A DNA stretch of 64,000 nucleotides from Geminicoccaceae bacterium (GCA_020638495.1 JACKIN010000014.1:1-64000), one strand, 5' to 3'; counted from the first letter of the stretch, positions 51,390 to 60,454 are shown. The notes: a model not told the origin generated them from the sequence alone. Numbers and translations: made by a program.

Positions 51390-52382
51390 ATGCCGAGGAC
51401 GCGGCTCGAGAAGAAACTGGCTCGAATCCGGAAGGACCCCTCGGGTGCGAAGGATTTTCTCATCTGTGACGCCAAGGACGGCGACATGGGTGGCGGCATT
51501 CCGATGCCGGGCGTGGCGCGGGATGCGAAGGGCAGGTCGACGGGGCGATTCAAGTCGCGCTTCGATCATCTGGCGCAGGTGGAGGCGCTGGTCGAGCAGG
51601 ATATTCTCGACATGGTGCTGCTCTCGGTCGGCAATCTCGACCATCTGAAGCGCAGGGGCGTGTTCGAGAAGAGCCGGGTCGGCACCGCTATCCGGGCCAA
51701 CGACACGACCGACATCTGGGGTGCCCGGCACAGCCGCTACAAGCAGCAGCCGTCGCTGCCGCATCGGACGGCTTCGGTGGCGCATGCCAAAGCACTCTGC
51801 GATCTCGGCCTCTACTCGATCACCTTTATGAACGACGCGGCGATCGACGCCGCCGCGGGTGCGGAGTACCGGGCTTTCCGGCACGAGTGCGAGGAGCACG
51901 GCTTCAAGCACTTCCTCGAGGTCTTCAACCCGAATGTCGGCATGGACAAGGCGACGGCGGTCGAGATCGGCGAGTTCGTCAACGACAACATCGTCCGCGT
52001 CTTCGCGGCGGTGCCCGACGCCCAGCGGCCCGAGTTCCTGAAGATCGTCTACAACGGGCCGAAGGCGCTCGAGGAGCTGGTCAATTACGACCCGACCCTG
52101 ATCGTCGGCATTCTCGGCGGCGGGGCGGGGACGACGCGCGACACGTTCGAGCTCCTGAAGGCCTCGCAGAAGGGCGGGGCGCGGGTCGTGCTCTTCGGCC
52201 GCAAGATCAACCTGGCCGAGCATCCCCTGGCGCTGGTGGCCCTGATGCGCCGGCTGGTCGAGGGCGAGGTCGGCCCCGAGGAGGCGGTGCGCGCCTATCA
52301 CGGCGAGCTGGCCAGGGCGAAGATCAAGCCGGTCCGGGCGCTCGAGCAGGACCTCGAGGTCACCGAGGCGGTGCTGAAATAG
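51390..52382 (+). CDS. Aldolase-like protein near sugar transport genes
   Basis: 330-residue protein that looks like a TIM-barrel aldolase relative: DFLICDAKDGDMGGG near the N-terminus, then a long central region (RVGTAIRANDTTDIWG, LYSITFMNDAAID) and a C-terminal glycine-rich segment LIVGILGGGAGTTRDTFELL, followed by RVVLFGRKINLAEHPL, typical of phosphate-binding ends of barrels. Family assignment is uncertain. ATG 51390 with GGGGA upstream was preferred to ATG 51363, which abuts the terminator. Its 3' end overlaps the convergent sugar kinase by 23 bases, and the locus suggests cleavage of a phosphorylated sugar. Confidence 0.6.
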   Translation: MPRTRLEKKLARIRKDPSGAKDFLICDAKDGDMGGGIPMPGVARDAKGRSTGRFKSRFDHLAQVEALVEQDILDMVLLSVGNLDHLKRRGVFEKSRVGTAIRANDTTDIWGARHSRYKQQPSLPHRTASVAHAKALCDLGLYSITFMNDAAIDAAAGAEYRAFRHECEEHGFKHFLEVFNPNVGMDKATAVEIGEFVNDNIVRVFAAVPDAQRPEFLKIVYNGPKALEELVNYDPTLIVGILGGGAGTTRDTFELLKASQKGGARVVLFGRKINLAEHPLALVALMRRLVEGEVGPEEAVRAYHGELARAKIKPVRALEQDLEVTEAVLK

Positions 52383-53931
52383 CCTTCTGCGCCGCCTCGT
52401 GCAGGGCGCGCACGGTCGGGTAGGCCTTGCTGTAGACCTCGCGCACGAGGCGGTCGTAGAGCCCGGCCATCGCCGCGTCCGGCGTGACCTCGCGCTCGGG
52501 CGGGCGCATCGCCTCCAGGCTCGCCTCGAGGGTCGGGTAGAGCCCGGCTCCGAGGCCGGCGAGGAGTGCTGCACCGGCGGCGACACCGTCGGGCAGGTCG
52601 ACGACGCTGAGCGGGCGACCGGCGACGGCGCTCCTGATCGACATGTAGAGGGGGTTGCGGGTCAGCCCGCCGATGATCCGGACCTCGCGCGGCGGGTCGG
52701 CAGGCAGGAGCCGCAGCATGCCTTCGACGCAGAGGCGCGAATCCGCGGCGATGCCCTCGAGCACGGCGCGAAAGAGGCAGCCGTGGGTGACGTCGGTGCT
52801 GAGGCCGAGAAAGGCGCCCCGCGCGTGGCCGTCGATATGCGGCGGGGTGCCGAGGCGGAGCTGCGGCAGGAAGAGGGCGCCGAGGCTGCCGGGCGGGGCG
52901 GCGGCGGCCTCGGCGACGAGGGTGGCGTAGTCGGCACCCTCGGCCCCCGCCCCGGCACCCAGCGTGCGGCGGAACCACTCGATCGCGCCGCCGGCGGTGA
53001 AGACCCCGCCGATGACATAGTAGACGGGCTCGTCGACCCACATCAGACCCTGGGCATAGCCGACCCGGCCGAGGGCGGGGTCCTTTCCCGGTGTGTCGCG
53101 GCCCATCAGGATCGCCTCGGTGGTGCCGGTCGAGAGCAGCATGACGCCGGGCCGCATGGCGTCGGCGGCGACCGAGCCGACCATGTGGTCGTGGCCGCCG
53201 GCCGCCACGACGCAATGGCGGGGCAGGCCGGTGGCGCGGGCCGCTTCCGCCTGCACCTTGCCGACCCTTTGGCCGCTGCGCACCAGGGGCGCCATCAGGG
53301 ATGCGTCGACGCCGACCGCCTCCAGCACCTCCGTCGACCATCGCTGCGTGCCGAGATCGAGGGCGAAGGTGCGGCTGGCGAGGCTGTAGTCGGTCGCCAT
53401 CTCGCCCGAGAGGCGCCAGGCGAGATAGTCGGCGGCGTTCAGCCACTGGACCGTGCGGGCGAAGCTGTCCGGGCGGTGGTGCTTGTGCCAGAGGAGCTTG
53501 CAGAGGCCGAAGATGGGCTCGGGGGCGAGGCCGGAGATCTCGAAGAGGCGATCCGGGCCGACGCGCTCCTCGATCAGCGCCAGCTCGGCGCGGGCGCGCT
53601 TGTCGAACCAGGCGATGGCGGGGCCGGTGGCTGCGCCGGAGCCGTCGAGCGGCACGCCGGTCTCGGCCATGCTGGCGACGGCGACACCCTGGATGCGGTC
53701 GGGGTCGTCGAGCTGGTTGACGGCCCGGCGAATGGCGCTGGCCGCCACCTCCCAGAGCGTTTCGGCCGCGTACTCGGCCCATTCCGGCCGCGGATGCTCG
53801 ATTCGCGTGGGCTCGCTCGCCTCGGCGACGACGCAGCCGGCGAGGTCGATGATGATGGCCTTGGTGTTGGTGGTGCCGGCATCGACGCCGACGAGCAGCG
53901 GCCCGCCCCGGCCCAATTCTGGATTGCTCAA
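52360..53931 (-). CDS. FGGY family carbohydrate kinase
   Basis: 523-residue sugar kinase. Phosphate 1 motif is VGVDAGTTNTKAIIIDL; the FGGY N- and C-domains follow (AWFDKRARAEL; VVAAGGHDHMVGSVA; LLSTGTTEAILMG; RIIGGLTRNPLYMSI). It transfers phosphate from ATP to a sugar or polyol; the substrate cannot be read. It faces the aldolase-like gene tail to tail and runs in the same direction as the ABC importer operon at 54609-59217, with bacterioferritin inserted on the opposite strand. Confidence 0.9.
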   Translation of the reverse strand: MSNPELGRGGPLLVGVDAGTTNTKAIIIDLAGCVVAEASEPTRIEHPRPEWAEYAAETLWEVAASAIRRAVNQLDDPDRIQGVAVASMAETGVPLDGSGAATGPAIAWFDKRARAELALIEERVGPDRLFEISGLAPEPIFGLCKLLWHKHHRPDSFARTVQWLNAADYLAWRLSGEMATDYSLASRTFALDLGTQRWSTEVLEAVGVDASLMAPLVRSGQRVGKVQAEAARATGLPRHCVVAAGGHDHMVGSVAADAMRPGVMLLSTGTTEAILMGRDTPGKDPALGRVGYAQGLMWVDEPVYYVIGGVFTAGGAIEWFRRTLGAGAGAEGADYATLVAEAAAAPPGSLGALFLPQLRLGTPPHIDGHARGAFLGLSTDVTHGCLFRAVLEGIAADSRLCVEGMLRLLPADPPREVRIIGGLTRNPLYMSIRSAVAGRPLSVVDLPDGVAAGAALLAGLGAGLYPTLEASLEAMRPPEREVTPDAAMAGLYDRLVREVYSKAYPTVRALHEAAQKAISAPPR

Positions 53932-54089
53932 GTGTTCCCCCGATGCGTGACACGCCGTCGCAAAGGGTAGCGGATGGCCACGGGCTTGCCCACCATACAG
54001 GGGGGCGAGCAGGTGGCCAGGGTGTCGTTTCCGGGCCGCCGGCCCGCCCGACTGGCGAACAGATTCAAGCGACCGGGAAAGGCAAGGCC

Positions 54090-54569
54090 ATGAGCAAGAA
54101 CACGAAGGCGCTCGAGAACCTCCAGCAGGCGCTCTCGATGGAGTTGACCGCGGTGCATCAGTACCTCATGCACGCGCATGTGCTGGACGATTGGGGCCTC
54201 GACCGGCTGGCGGCGAAGATGCGCGAGGAGATGCAGGAGGAGCTCGGCCATGCCGGGGCCTTCATCGACCGGATCCTGTTCCTCAAGGGCGACCCCAGGA
54301 TCGAGGCGGGCAAGACGCCGCGCCGTGCCACGTCGCTCGAGGAGATGTTCAAGGCCGACCTCGCCGAGGAGCAGGGTGCTATCGCCTTCTACACCGAGGC
54401 GGCCGACGCGGCGGCCGAGGAGAGCGATATCGGCACACGCACGCTCTTCGAGCAGACCCTGCTCGACGAGGAGGGCCATTCGGCCTGGCTCGAGCTGCAG
54501 CTCGACCTGCTCGAGCGGATGGGCCAGGGCGCCTATATCGCCAAGCACATGTCGGCACCCGGCGATTGA
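54090..54569 (+). CDS. bfr: Bacterioferritin lacking the heme-ligand methionine
   Basis: 159-residue bacterioferritin. The di-iron ferroxidase ligands are all present: Glu18, Glu51, His54, Glu94, Glu127 and His130, numbered as in E. coli without gaps to residue 67. The residue aligned with heme ligand Met52 is Leu (sequence EELGHAG), so this subunit should not bind heme by itself. In organisms with two bacterioferritin types, subunits with different sites co-assemble; no second bfr gene is visible here. The ATG at 54090 fits family length. It stores iron as a 24-mer. Confidence 0.92.
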   Translation: MSKNTKALENLQQALSMELTAVHQYLMHAHVLDDWGLDRLAAKMREEMQEELGHAGAFIDRILFLKGDPRIEAGKTPRRATSLEEMFKADLAEEQGAIAFYTEAADAAAEESDIGTRTLFEQTLLDEEGHSAWLELQLDLLERMGQGAYIAKHMSAPGD

Positions 54570-54608
54570 CCTCGTCGCCGGCCCCGGTGCCGCTGGCGGC
54601 ATCGGGGC

Positions 54609-55616
54609 TCAGGTGCTGCGGCGACGGCGCATGGCCCGGCGGATCAGGATCGGCAGGGCGATCGAGCCGATCAGGAGGCAGCCCAGCAGCACGTTGATGA
54701 CGATGCCCGGGACGTTGAGGAGGGTCAGGCCGAAGGTGGCGAAGCCGAGGACCAGCACGGCGAGCACGACGCCCGGGATCGAGCCGATGCCGCCGGAGAT
54801 GGCCACCCCGCCGAGGATCACCATGGTGACCACGTCGAGCTCCCAGCCCAGGGCGATATTGGGCCGGACGACGCCGATGCGGGCGGTGAGCAGCACGCCG
54901 GCGAGGCCGGCCATGAGGCCGGAGACGGTGAAGAGCAAGAAGCGGATGCGATCGACCCGGATGCCGGAGAACCGGGCGGCCACGGGATTGGCGCCGATGG
55001 CGAAGAGCCGGCGCCCGGTGGCGGTCAGATGCAGGACGATGCCGAAGACGACCGCCAAAGCGAGGAAGAGCACGAAGGAGAGCGGGGTCGGCGGGTCGGC
55101 CAGGAAATAGGTCTGCTGCAGGTCGAGGAAGGGCTGCGGGAAGGCGGTGAGCGCCTGATCGCCGAGCGAAACCTGGGCGATGCCGCGATAGAGCGACATC
55201 GTGCCGATGGTGATGACGATCGAATGCACGCCGAAGCGGGTCACCAGCACGCCGTTGCAGAGGCCGCAGAGGAGGCCGATGCCGAGCCCGGTCAGAACCA
55301 GGACGGGGGTCGGCTGGCCGAGCGCTCCCGCCGCACCGACGCCGAGGGCCGCCAGCGCCACGATGGCGGCGACCGAGAGGTCGATCTCGCGGGTCAGGAT
55401 GAGCAGCGCCATGGCAAGCGCGATGATCGCCTTCTCGGAAAAATTGTAGGTCGCGTCGGCGAGGTTGTAGATGTCGAGAAACCAGGGGGTCGCCCAGGCA
55501 TTGACGGCGAAGACCAGCGCCAGCAGGACGACGAGGATGCTCTCCCAGCGGAGCAGGAGATCGGCGAGGCGGAAGGGCGGCCGGTCGGCGACGGTGTAGC
55601 GCGGGCTGTCGGGCAA
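54609..55616 (-). CDS. Sugar ABC transporter permease (RbsC family), likely TTG start
   Basis: 335-residue membrane permease with about ten hydrophobic segments and the RbsC-family loop ANPVAARFSGIRVDRIRF, plus TREIDLSVAAIVALAALG and GLLCGLCNGVLVTRFGVHSIVITIGTMSLYRG. There is no ATG before the first helix; TTG at 55616 (reading MPDSPRYTV) is the best start, just after the upstream permease stop. It pairs with the permease at 55622 to form a heterodimeric channel. Confidence 0.88.
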   Translation of the reverse strand: MPDSPRYTVADRPPFRLADLLLRWESILVVLLALVFAVNAWATPWFLDIYNLADATYNFSEKAIIALAMALLILTREIDLSVAAIVALAALGVGAAGALGQPTPVLVLTGLGIGLLCGLCNGVLVTRFGVHSIVITIGTMSLYRGIAQVSLGDQALTAFPQPFLDLQQTYFLADPPTPLSFVLFLALAVVFGIVLHLTATGRRLFAIGANPVAARFSGIRVDRIRFLLFTVSGLMAGLAGVLLTARIGVVRPNIALGWELDVVTMVILGGVAISGGIGSIPGVVLAVLVLGFATFGLTLLNVPGIVINVLLGCLLIGSIALPILIRRAMRRRRST

Positions 55617-55621
55617 CGGCT

Positions 55622-56617
55622 TCAGCCCCGTGCGCCGGCCGCGGCCCGGCGCGCCTCGGGCAGGATCAGCTTGTCGGGATGGGCCTCGGCGCGGGCGTTG
55701 ATGATGACGGCGGCGAGGATAGCCGCGCCGGAGATGGCCATCTGCCAGAAGGGCGAGACCTGCATGGTCGGCAGCGCATTGACGATGACGCCGATGAAGA
55801 GGGCGCCGAGCAGGGTGCCGGGGACGGTGCCGACGCCGCCGCCGATCGACACGCCGCCGATGACGCAAGAGGCGATGATGGTGAGCTCGAAGCCGCTCGC
55901 GATCTCGGAATAGGCGACGCCGTAGCGGGCGACCCAGAGATAGCCCGAGAGCCCGGCGATGCCGCCGGCGATGGCGTAGACCAGGACCTGGTAGCGCTCG
56001 AGCACGAGGCCGCAATAGCGGGCGGCCGTCGGGTTGCCGCCGACGGCGTAGATGCCGCGGCCGGTGCGCGTGCGGGAAAGGAATAGCTGCATCAGGATGG
56101 CGACAGCAAGCGCGATCCAGAAGACGCTGGAGAGCCCGAGCAGCGCCTTGTGCGGGAAGGCCTGGAAGGTCCGGCCCATCTCGCTGGCATTGACCTGGTC
56201 GCCGCCGCCGATGACGACGATCATGCCCCGGAAGATCGAGAGCGTGCCGAGCGTGACGACGATGGGCGGAATGCCGAGCCCGCCGATCAGGACACCGTTG
56301 CCGAGGCCGAAGCCGAGCCCGATCAGGATCGCCAGGACGATGTAGGCGAGCGCCGGGAGGTCAGGGCCGTGCTGGCCGACGAGGGCCACGAGCATGCCGG
56401 TCAGCGCCAGGTTGGCGGCCATCGAGAGGTCGATGCCGCGGGTCAGGATGACCACCATCTGGCCCAGCGCGAGCATGAAGAGGAGGGCCGTGTCGTCGAG
56501 CACGCCCAAGAGGCTCGTGCCCTCGACGAAGGCCGGGGCGTAGGCGCCGATCGCCGCCACCATGAGGGCGATGACCAGGGCCAGCACCACTTCCCGATGG
56601 GCGGCGAGCCAGCTCAT
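55622..56617 (-). CDS. Sugar ABC transporter permease (RbsC family)
   Basis: 331-residue permease with about ten membrane segments. It has TRGIDLSMAANLALTGMLVAL, FGLGNGVLIGGLGIPPIVVTLGTLSIFRG and the coupling loop GGNPTAARYCGLVLERYQ. The ATG at 56617 overlaps the ATPase stop by 4 bases. It is a paralogue of the next gene; two distinct permeases are typical of RhaPQ- or LsrCD-type importers. Confidence 0.92.
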   Translation of the reverse strand: MSWLAAHREVVLALVIALMVAAIGAYAPAFVEGTSLLGVLDDTALLFMLALGQMVVILTRGIDLSMAANLALTGMLVALVGQHGPDLPALAYIVLAILIGLGFGLGNGVLIGGLGIPPIVVTLGTLSIFRGMIVVIGGGDQVNASEMGRTFQAFPHKALLGLSSVFWIALAVAILMQLFLSRTRTGRGIYAVGGNPTAARYCGLVLERYQVLVYAIAGGIAGLSGYLWVARYGVAYSEIASGFELTIIASCVIGGVSIGGGVGTVPGTLLGALFIGVIVNALPTMQVSPFWQMAISGAAILAAVIINARAEAHPDKLILPEARRAAAGARG

Positions 56618-58113
56618 GCGGCGCGGTCCGCTGCCACGGCGCCGGTGGCGGCGGCGACGATCGCCTCGGCCGACCAGGCGTCGCGGGCGAAGCGGGCGAC
56701 GATGCGGCCCTCGTGCATGACGAGGATGCGGTCGGCGAGGCCCATCACCTCGGGCAGCTCGGAGCTGATCAGCACGACCGCGAGGCCGTCGGCGACCAGC
56801 TCGCCGATGAAGGCGTGGACGGCGGCCTTGGAGCCGATGTCGATGCCCTTGGTCGGCTCGTCGAGGATGATGACGCGGGGTTGCGTGGCGAGCCACTTGG
56901 CGATCACCACCTTCTGCTGGTTGCCGCCGGAGAGCTCCATCACCGGCTGCTCCCAGCTCGCCGCCTTGACCGCGAGCCGGTCGCCGAGTGCCCGGGTCGC
57001 GTCCAGCTCCGAGCTCGAGGAGAGGAACCAGCCCCGGGCGTGGCGGGCGAGCGAGGCGAGCGTGATGTTGGCGCGGATGCCGAGCGGCAGCACCACACCC
57101 TGCTCCTGGCGATCCTCGGGCACGTAGGAGATGCCAGCGTCGATGGCATCCCCGGGCGCCCTCGGTGCCAGGGGGCGGCCCTCCATGACGATCCGCCCGC
57201 GGGTCGGCTGCGAGAGGCCGAAGACGCACTGCATGGCCTCGGAGCGGCCGGCGCCGACGAGGCCGTAGAGGCCGAGGATCTCGCCCCGGCGGAGCTCGAA
57301 GGAGATATCGGCGAACTCGGTGGCGTTGCTGAGGCCTTCGACCTCGAGCACCACCTCGCCGATGACGACATCGCGCTTGGGGAAGACCTGGTCGATCGGC
57401 CGGCCGACCATGAGGCGGACGAGCTCGGGCTCGGTCACCTCGGCGGTCAGGCCCTCGCCGACCTTCCGGCCATCGCGCAGGCAGACCCAGCGGTCTGAAA
57501 CGCGGAAGATCTCGTCGAACTTGTGGCTGATGAAGAGGATCGCCCTGCCCTCGTCCCGGAGCTGGTCGACGAGGGAGAAGAGCTCGCCGATCTCGTGCCG
57601 GGAGAGCGAGGCGGTGGGCTCGTCCATGATGATCACGGCCGCCTCGTGCGACAGGGCACGGGCGATCTCGACCATGTGCTTTTGCGCCACGGAGAGCCGC
57701 TTCAGCGGGGTCTCGGGGGCGAAATCCGCGTCGATGCGGGCGAGCAGCTCTTTGGTCCGGTCGCGGATGGCCGTCCGGTCGATCAGCCGGCCGCCCGGCA
57801 TGTGGCCCATGAAGATGTTCTCCTGGACCGACAGCTCGTCGAACATCACCGTCTCCTGATGGATGGCGGCGATGCCGGCGGCCCAGGCGTCCTTGGGGGT
57901 GGCGAAGCGGCGGTCCCTCCCCTCGACGTTCACGGTGCCGGCATCGGGCGTGTAGATGCCGGTCAGGATCTTGACGATGGTCGACTTGCCGGCGCCGTTC
58001 TCGCCGATCAGCGCCGTGACGGAGCCGCGCTCCAGCGTGAGCGAGACGTCGTCCAGCGCCTGGACGCCAGGGAAGCCCTTGGAGATGTGGCTGAGCGAGA
58101 GGACGGGCGCCAT
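56614..58113 (-). CDS. Sugar ABC transporter ATP-binding protein (RbsA type)
   Basis: 499-residue ATPase with two fused nucleotide-binding domains. The first has Walker A GENGAGKSTIVK and Walker B IIMDEPTASL; the second has a degenerate P-loop region (YGLVGAGRSEAMQ), signature LSGGNQQKVVIAKWL and Walker B IILDEPTKGID. This is the RbsA/MglA pattern. It follows the binding-protein gene by 75 bases containing a strong hairpin. Confidence 0.95.
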   Translation of the reverse strand: MAPVLSLSHISKGFPGVQALDDVSLTLERGSVTALIGENGAGKSTIVKILTGIYTPDAGTVNVEGRDRRFATPKDAWAAGIAAIHQETVMFDELSVQENIFMGHMPGGRLIDRTAIRDRTKELLARIDADFAPETPLKRLSVAQKHMVEIARALSHEAAVIIMDEPTASLSRHEIGELFSLVDQLRDEGRAILFISHKFDEIFRVSDRWVCLRDGRKVGEGLTAEVTEPELVRLMVGRPIDQVFPKRDVVIGEVVLEVEGLSNATEFADISFELRRGEILGLYGLVGAGRSEAMQCVFGLSQPTRGRIVMEGRPLAPRAPGDAIDAGISYVPEDRQEQGVVLPLGIRANITLASLARHARGWFLSSSSELDATRALGDRLAVKAASWEQPVMELSGGNQQKVVIAKWLATQPRVIILDEPTKGIDIGSKAAVHAFIGELVADGLAVVLISSELPEVMGLADRILVMHEGRIVARFARDAWSAEAIVAAATGAVAADRAA

Positions 58114-58147
58114 GGGTCTCGACTGCAGTGCCGGGCGAGCGGAGGGG

Positions 58148-58175
58148 GGCCGGCGGCACGCGAGCGCCGCCGGCC
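58148..58175. repeat. Strong hairpin between binding-protein and ATPase genes
   Basis: GGCCGGCGGC (58148-58157) and GCCGCCGGCC (58166-58175) form a perfect 10-base stem with an 8-base loop in the intercistronic gap. It lacks a U-tract in the direction of transcription. Such hairpins often protect the upstream mRNA, raising binding-protein levels over the membrane parts. Confidence 0.6.
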
Positions 58176-58188
58176 GTTCGATGCAGGC

Positions 58189-59217
58189 TCAGAAGATCTG
58201 AGCGTATTCCTCGATGTTGGTCTTGTCGAAGACGAAGGGCTCGCCCATCACCGCCTCGCCTTCGGCACCGACGACGGTCTCGCCGATCCGGCCCATGGGC
58301 AGGGTGTCGCCCTCGGCGGTGCCGGCGCCGTCGAGGATGGCCCCCATGATCATGGTCGCCGCATAGCCGTAGTCGACCGGGTTCCAGATGGCGAAGCTGT
58401 CGCAGGCGCCGGCCAGGACCGCGGCCTCCATCTCCGACGGCAGGCCGAGGCCGGTGATGTAGACCTGGCCCACGAGACCCTCGTCCATGATCGCCTTGGC
58501 CCCGGCGCGGATGCCGATCGTGGTCGGCGAGATGACGCCCTTGAGGTTCGGGTGCGCCTTCACCAGGGCCTGCATCTCGCGATAGCTCTTGTCGTCCTGG
58601 TCATCGCCGTAGACGGTCGCGACCAGCGGCATGTTGGCATATTCCGGCTTCGCCCACTCGACCTTCATCGCCTCGATCCAGGCGTTCTGGTTGGTCATGG
58701 TGGAGGCCGCCGAGAGGATCGCCACCTCGCCCTCGTTGTTCAGGGTCTTGGCGATCATCTGCACCTGCTTGGCGCCGATCAGGTCGGTCGAGGAGGCGGA
58801 GAGGTGGACGAGCCGGCCTTCGGGGGCGATCGCCGAATCGAAGGACATGACCTTGATGCCACGCTGCATCGCCTTCTTGCCGACCGGCACCAGGGCGTTC
58901 GCGTCGTTGGCCGAGACGATGATGCCGTCGACCCGCTGGGCGATCAGCGAATCGATCACCGCGATCTGGTCCTCGGCCGTCGGCTTGGTCGAGGCCGTGT
59001 AGATCAGCTCGGTGCCGCCGAGCTCGGCCGCCGCCTCGGCGCCACCACTGGCGCAGGCGTCGAAATAGCTGTTGCCGAGGTTCTTGACGATCATGGCGAT
59101 GCGCCGGTCGGCGGCCCTGGCGCGGCGGCCGAAGCCCAGCGGCAGGGTCAGGCCGGCGGCACCCAGGGCCATGGCCCCGGTGAGCTGGCGACGGGTGGGG
59201 TGGAGGATGCGGGTCAT
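58189..59217 (-). CDS. Sugar ABC transporter substrate-binding protein
   Basis: 342-residue periplasmic binding protein of the RbsB/LsrB/RhaS class. The signal sequence carries twin arginines (TRRQLTGAMALGAAG), suggesting Tat export, and is cleaved near ARAA-DRR. The mature part shows IAMIVKNLGNSYFDACASGG, the hinge-region GIIVSANDANALVPVGKKAM, and STMTNQNAWIEAM. The ATG at 59217 has GGGAG upstream. It leads the importer operon. A rhamnose- or autoinducer-2-like ligand is possible but not shown. Confidence 0.9.
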   Translation of the reverse strand: MTRILHPTRRQLTGAMALGAAGLTLPLGFGRRARAADRRIAMIVKNLGNSYFDACASGGAEAAAELGGTELIYTASTKPTAEDQIAVIDSLIAQRVDGIIVSANDANALVPVGKKAMQRGIKVMSFDSAIAPEGRLVHLSASSTDLIGAKQVQMIAKTLNNEGEVAILSAASTMTNQNAWIEAMKVEWAKPEYANMPLVATVYGDDQDDKSYREMQALVKAHPNLKGVISPTTIGIRAGAKAIMDEGLVGQVYITGLGLPSEMEAAVLAGACDSFAIWNPVDYGYAATMIMGAILDGAGTAEGDTLPMGRIGETVVGAEGEAVMGEPFVFDKTNIEEYAQIF

Positions 59218-59296
59218 GGCTTTTCTCCCTGTTCGGCTCGACATTCGAGCGATCGCGACCTTGCCCCTCCATAGCCCGTGGCCGGCGCGATGAACA

Positions 59297-59341
59297 GCCG
59301 GCCAAAGGGAGGCCGGCCACCCGGGTCGGGGCGGCCGGGTG
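59297..59341. repeat. Tandem hairpins between HTHP and the binding-protein gene
   Basis: Two stems lie side by side: GCCGGCC (59297-59303) with GGCCGGC (59311-59317), and CACCCGG (59318-59324) with CCGGGTG (59335-59341). They sit directly after the heme-protein stop on the minus strand and probably act as its terminator or 3' stabiliser; no T-run is present. Confidence 0.45.
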
Positions 59342-59346
59342 ACGCG

Positions 59347-59586
59347 TCAGCCGCGGTCGGTCCGCCAGTAGCCGTTGGCGGCGGCGATCGTCTGGAAGTG
59401 AGTGGCGACGACATGGGAGACGGCGATCAGGTCGCTCGCATCGTGGGCATAGCCACCCCGCAGGGCTTCCCTGACCTCGGCCGACGGCTGGGTCAGCTTG
59501 ACCGCCATGCGCGAGAGCTTGACGGCCAGATCGAACCCTTCCTGCGGGGTGGGCGTGACGAGGCTCGGAAGCCATTGCTCGGACAT
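59347..59586 (-). CDS. Hexameric tyrosine-coordinated heme protein (HTHP) family
   Basis: 79-residue protein matching the HTHP family: WLPSLVTPTPQEGFDLAVKL, then SRMAVKLTQPSAEVREALRGGYAHDA with the candidate heme-ligand tyrosine in GGYAHD, ending VVATHFQTIAAANGYW. The characterised member is a small six-subunit heme protein with peroxidase/catalase activity. The ATG at 59586 has GGGAGAG upstream. It sits next to the NO-repair gene ric, suggesting a shared role against reactive nitrogen or oxygen species. Confidence 0.8.
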   Translation of the reverse strand: MSEQWLPSLVTPTPQEGFDLAVKLSRMAVKLTQPSAEVREALRGGYAHDASDLIAVSHVVATHFQTIAAANGYWRTDRG

Positions 59587-59697
59587 GTCGATTCTCTCCC
59601 TTGGCACGAATGTGGCGCCGACGGACCGATTCCGCCGACGCCTCGATCCCTAGAGCCTTTTCAGGCAGCTTTCATGAAGTTTTCTTCCGCGGCCCGC

Positions 59698-60366
59698 TCA
59701 GGCAGCCTCGAAGCGCGGGAAGAGGACGTTGTTCTCCAGATGGATGTGCTCCATCAGGTCGGCGCGGAGCTGCGCAGCGCCGGCGTAGAGGGCCTGCCAG
59801 GAACGGCAGGCGCCCTGGGGCGGGACGCAGTCGTCGGTCAGCCGCGCCATCTCCTCGAGGAAGCGGCCGTGGCTGTCGTGATTGTGGCGCATCACGCCGA
59901 TCGGCGTGGCGAGCCGCGCCGCCGCCTGCCGGCGCATGGCCGGAAAGAGGATCAGCTCCTCCTTCTTCATGTGCACCTCGAGCTCGCCAAGGATCCGCTC
60001 GAGAGCGTCGGCGAGGCCGGTCGGCACGTCGGGATGGGTGAGATGGACCAGCTCGACCTTGCTCGAGAGCTCGATCAGCTCCGGAATCTGCCGCCGGTGA
60101 ACGTCATGGTAGCGGGTCTGGATATGGTCGATCAGGGCGCCGGTCTCCTCCGGCGCCAGCGGCGCGGCCGCGGGGTCGAGCGCGTTCAACGCCTCCAGGA
60201 CGACACGCGGGTCGAGGCCACGGCTCGTCGCCGCCTGCTGGAGCGGCACGTCGCCATGGCAGCAGAAATCGATGCCGTACTGGCGAAAGACGCCGCTCGC
60301 ACCCGGCAGTCGGGCGGCGATCTCGCCAACGGGCCGGTCGTGCGGGGCCTGGGTCGTCGGGGTCAT
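59698..60366 (-). CDS. ric: Iron-sulfur cluster repair di-iron protein Ric (YtfE/ScdA)
   Basis: 222-residue protein. The N-terminal ScdA_N (DUF542) domain has the cysteine pair Cys35-Cys36 in DFCCHGD. The C-terminal hemerythrin-like domain carries the di-iron ligands: HIQTRYHDVHRRQIPEL, HMKKEELILFPA, MRHNHDSHGR and HIHLENNVLFPRFE. It repairs Fe-S clusters damaged by nitric oxide. The ATG at 60366 fits; an upstream ATG at 60441 lies inside the promoter. Divergent from nsrR. Confidence 0.94.
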   Translation of the reverse strand: MTPTTQAPHDRPVGEIAARLPGASGVFRQYGIDFCCHGDVPLQQAATSRGLDPRVVLEALNALDPAAAPLAPEETGALIDHIQTRYHDVHRRQIPELIELSSKVELVHLTHPDVPTGLADALERILGELEVHMKKEELILFPAMRRQAAARLATPIGVMRHNHDSHGRFLEEMARLTDDCVPPQGACRSWQALYAGAAQLRADLMEHIHLENNVLFPRFEAA

Positions 60367-60383
60367 GGCGGGCTCCTCCTCAC

Positions 60384-60445
60384 ATAATCGGTATTTACAA
60401 TGCTGATTATCGTTCGATATAATCGGTATCGTCAATACCAAATAA
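60384..60445. promoter_or_regulatory. Divergent ric/nsrR promoters with NsrR-like sites
   Basis: Minus strand: TTGACG (60430-60435) and GATAAT (60406-60411), 18 bases apart, give a ric promoter. Plus strand: TTTACA (60394-60399) and TATAAT (60418-60423), 18 bases apart, give an nsrR promoter. Two inverted repeats cover them: ATAATC (60384-60389) with GATTAT (60405-60410), and an 11-5-11 imperfect repeat at 60419-60445 centred on GGTAT/ATACC. The second spans the nsrR -10 box and the ric -35 box, as expected for a repressor site. Binding by NsrR is inference. Confidence 0.65.
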
Positions 60446-60454
60446 GGATCAGCG

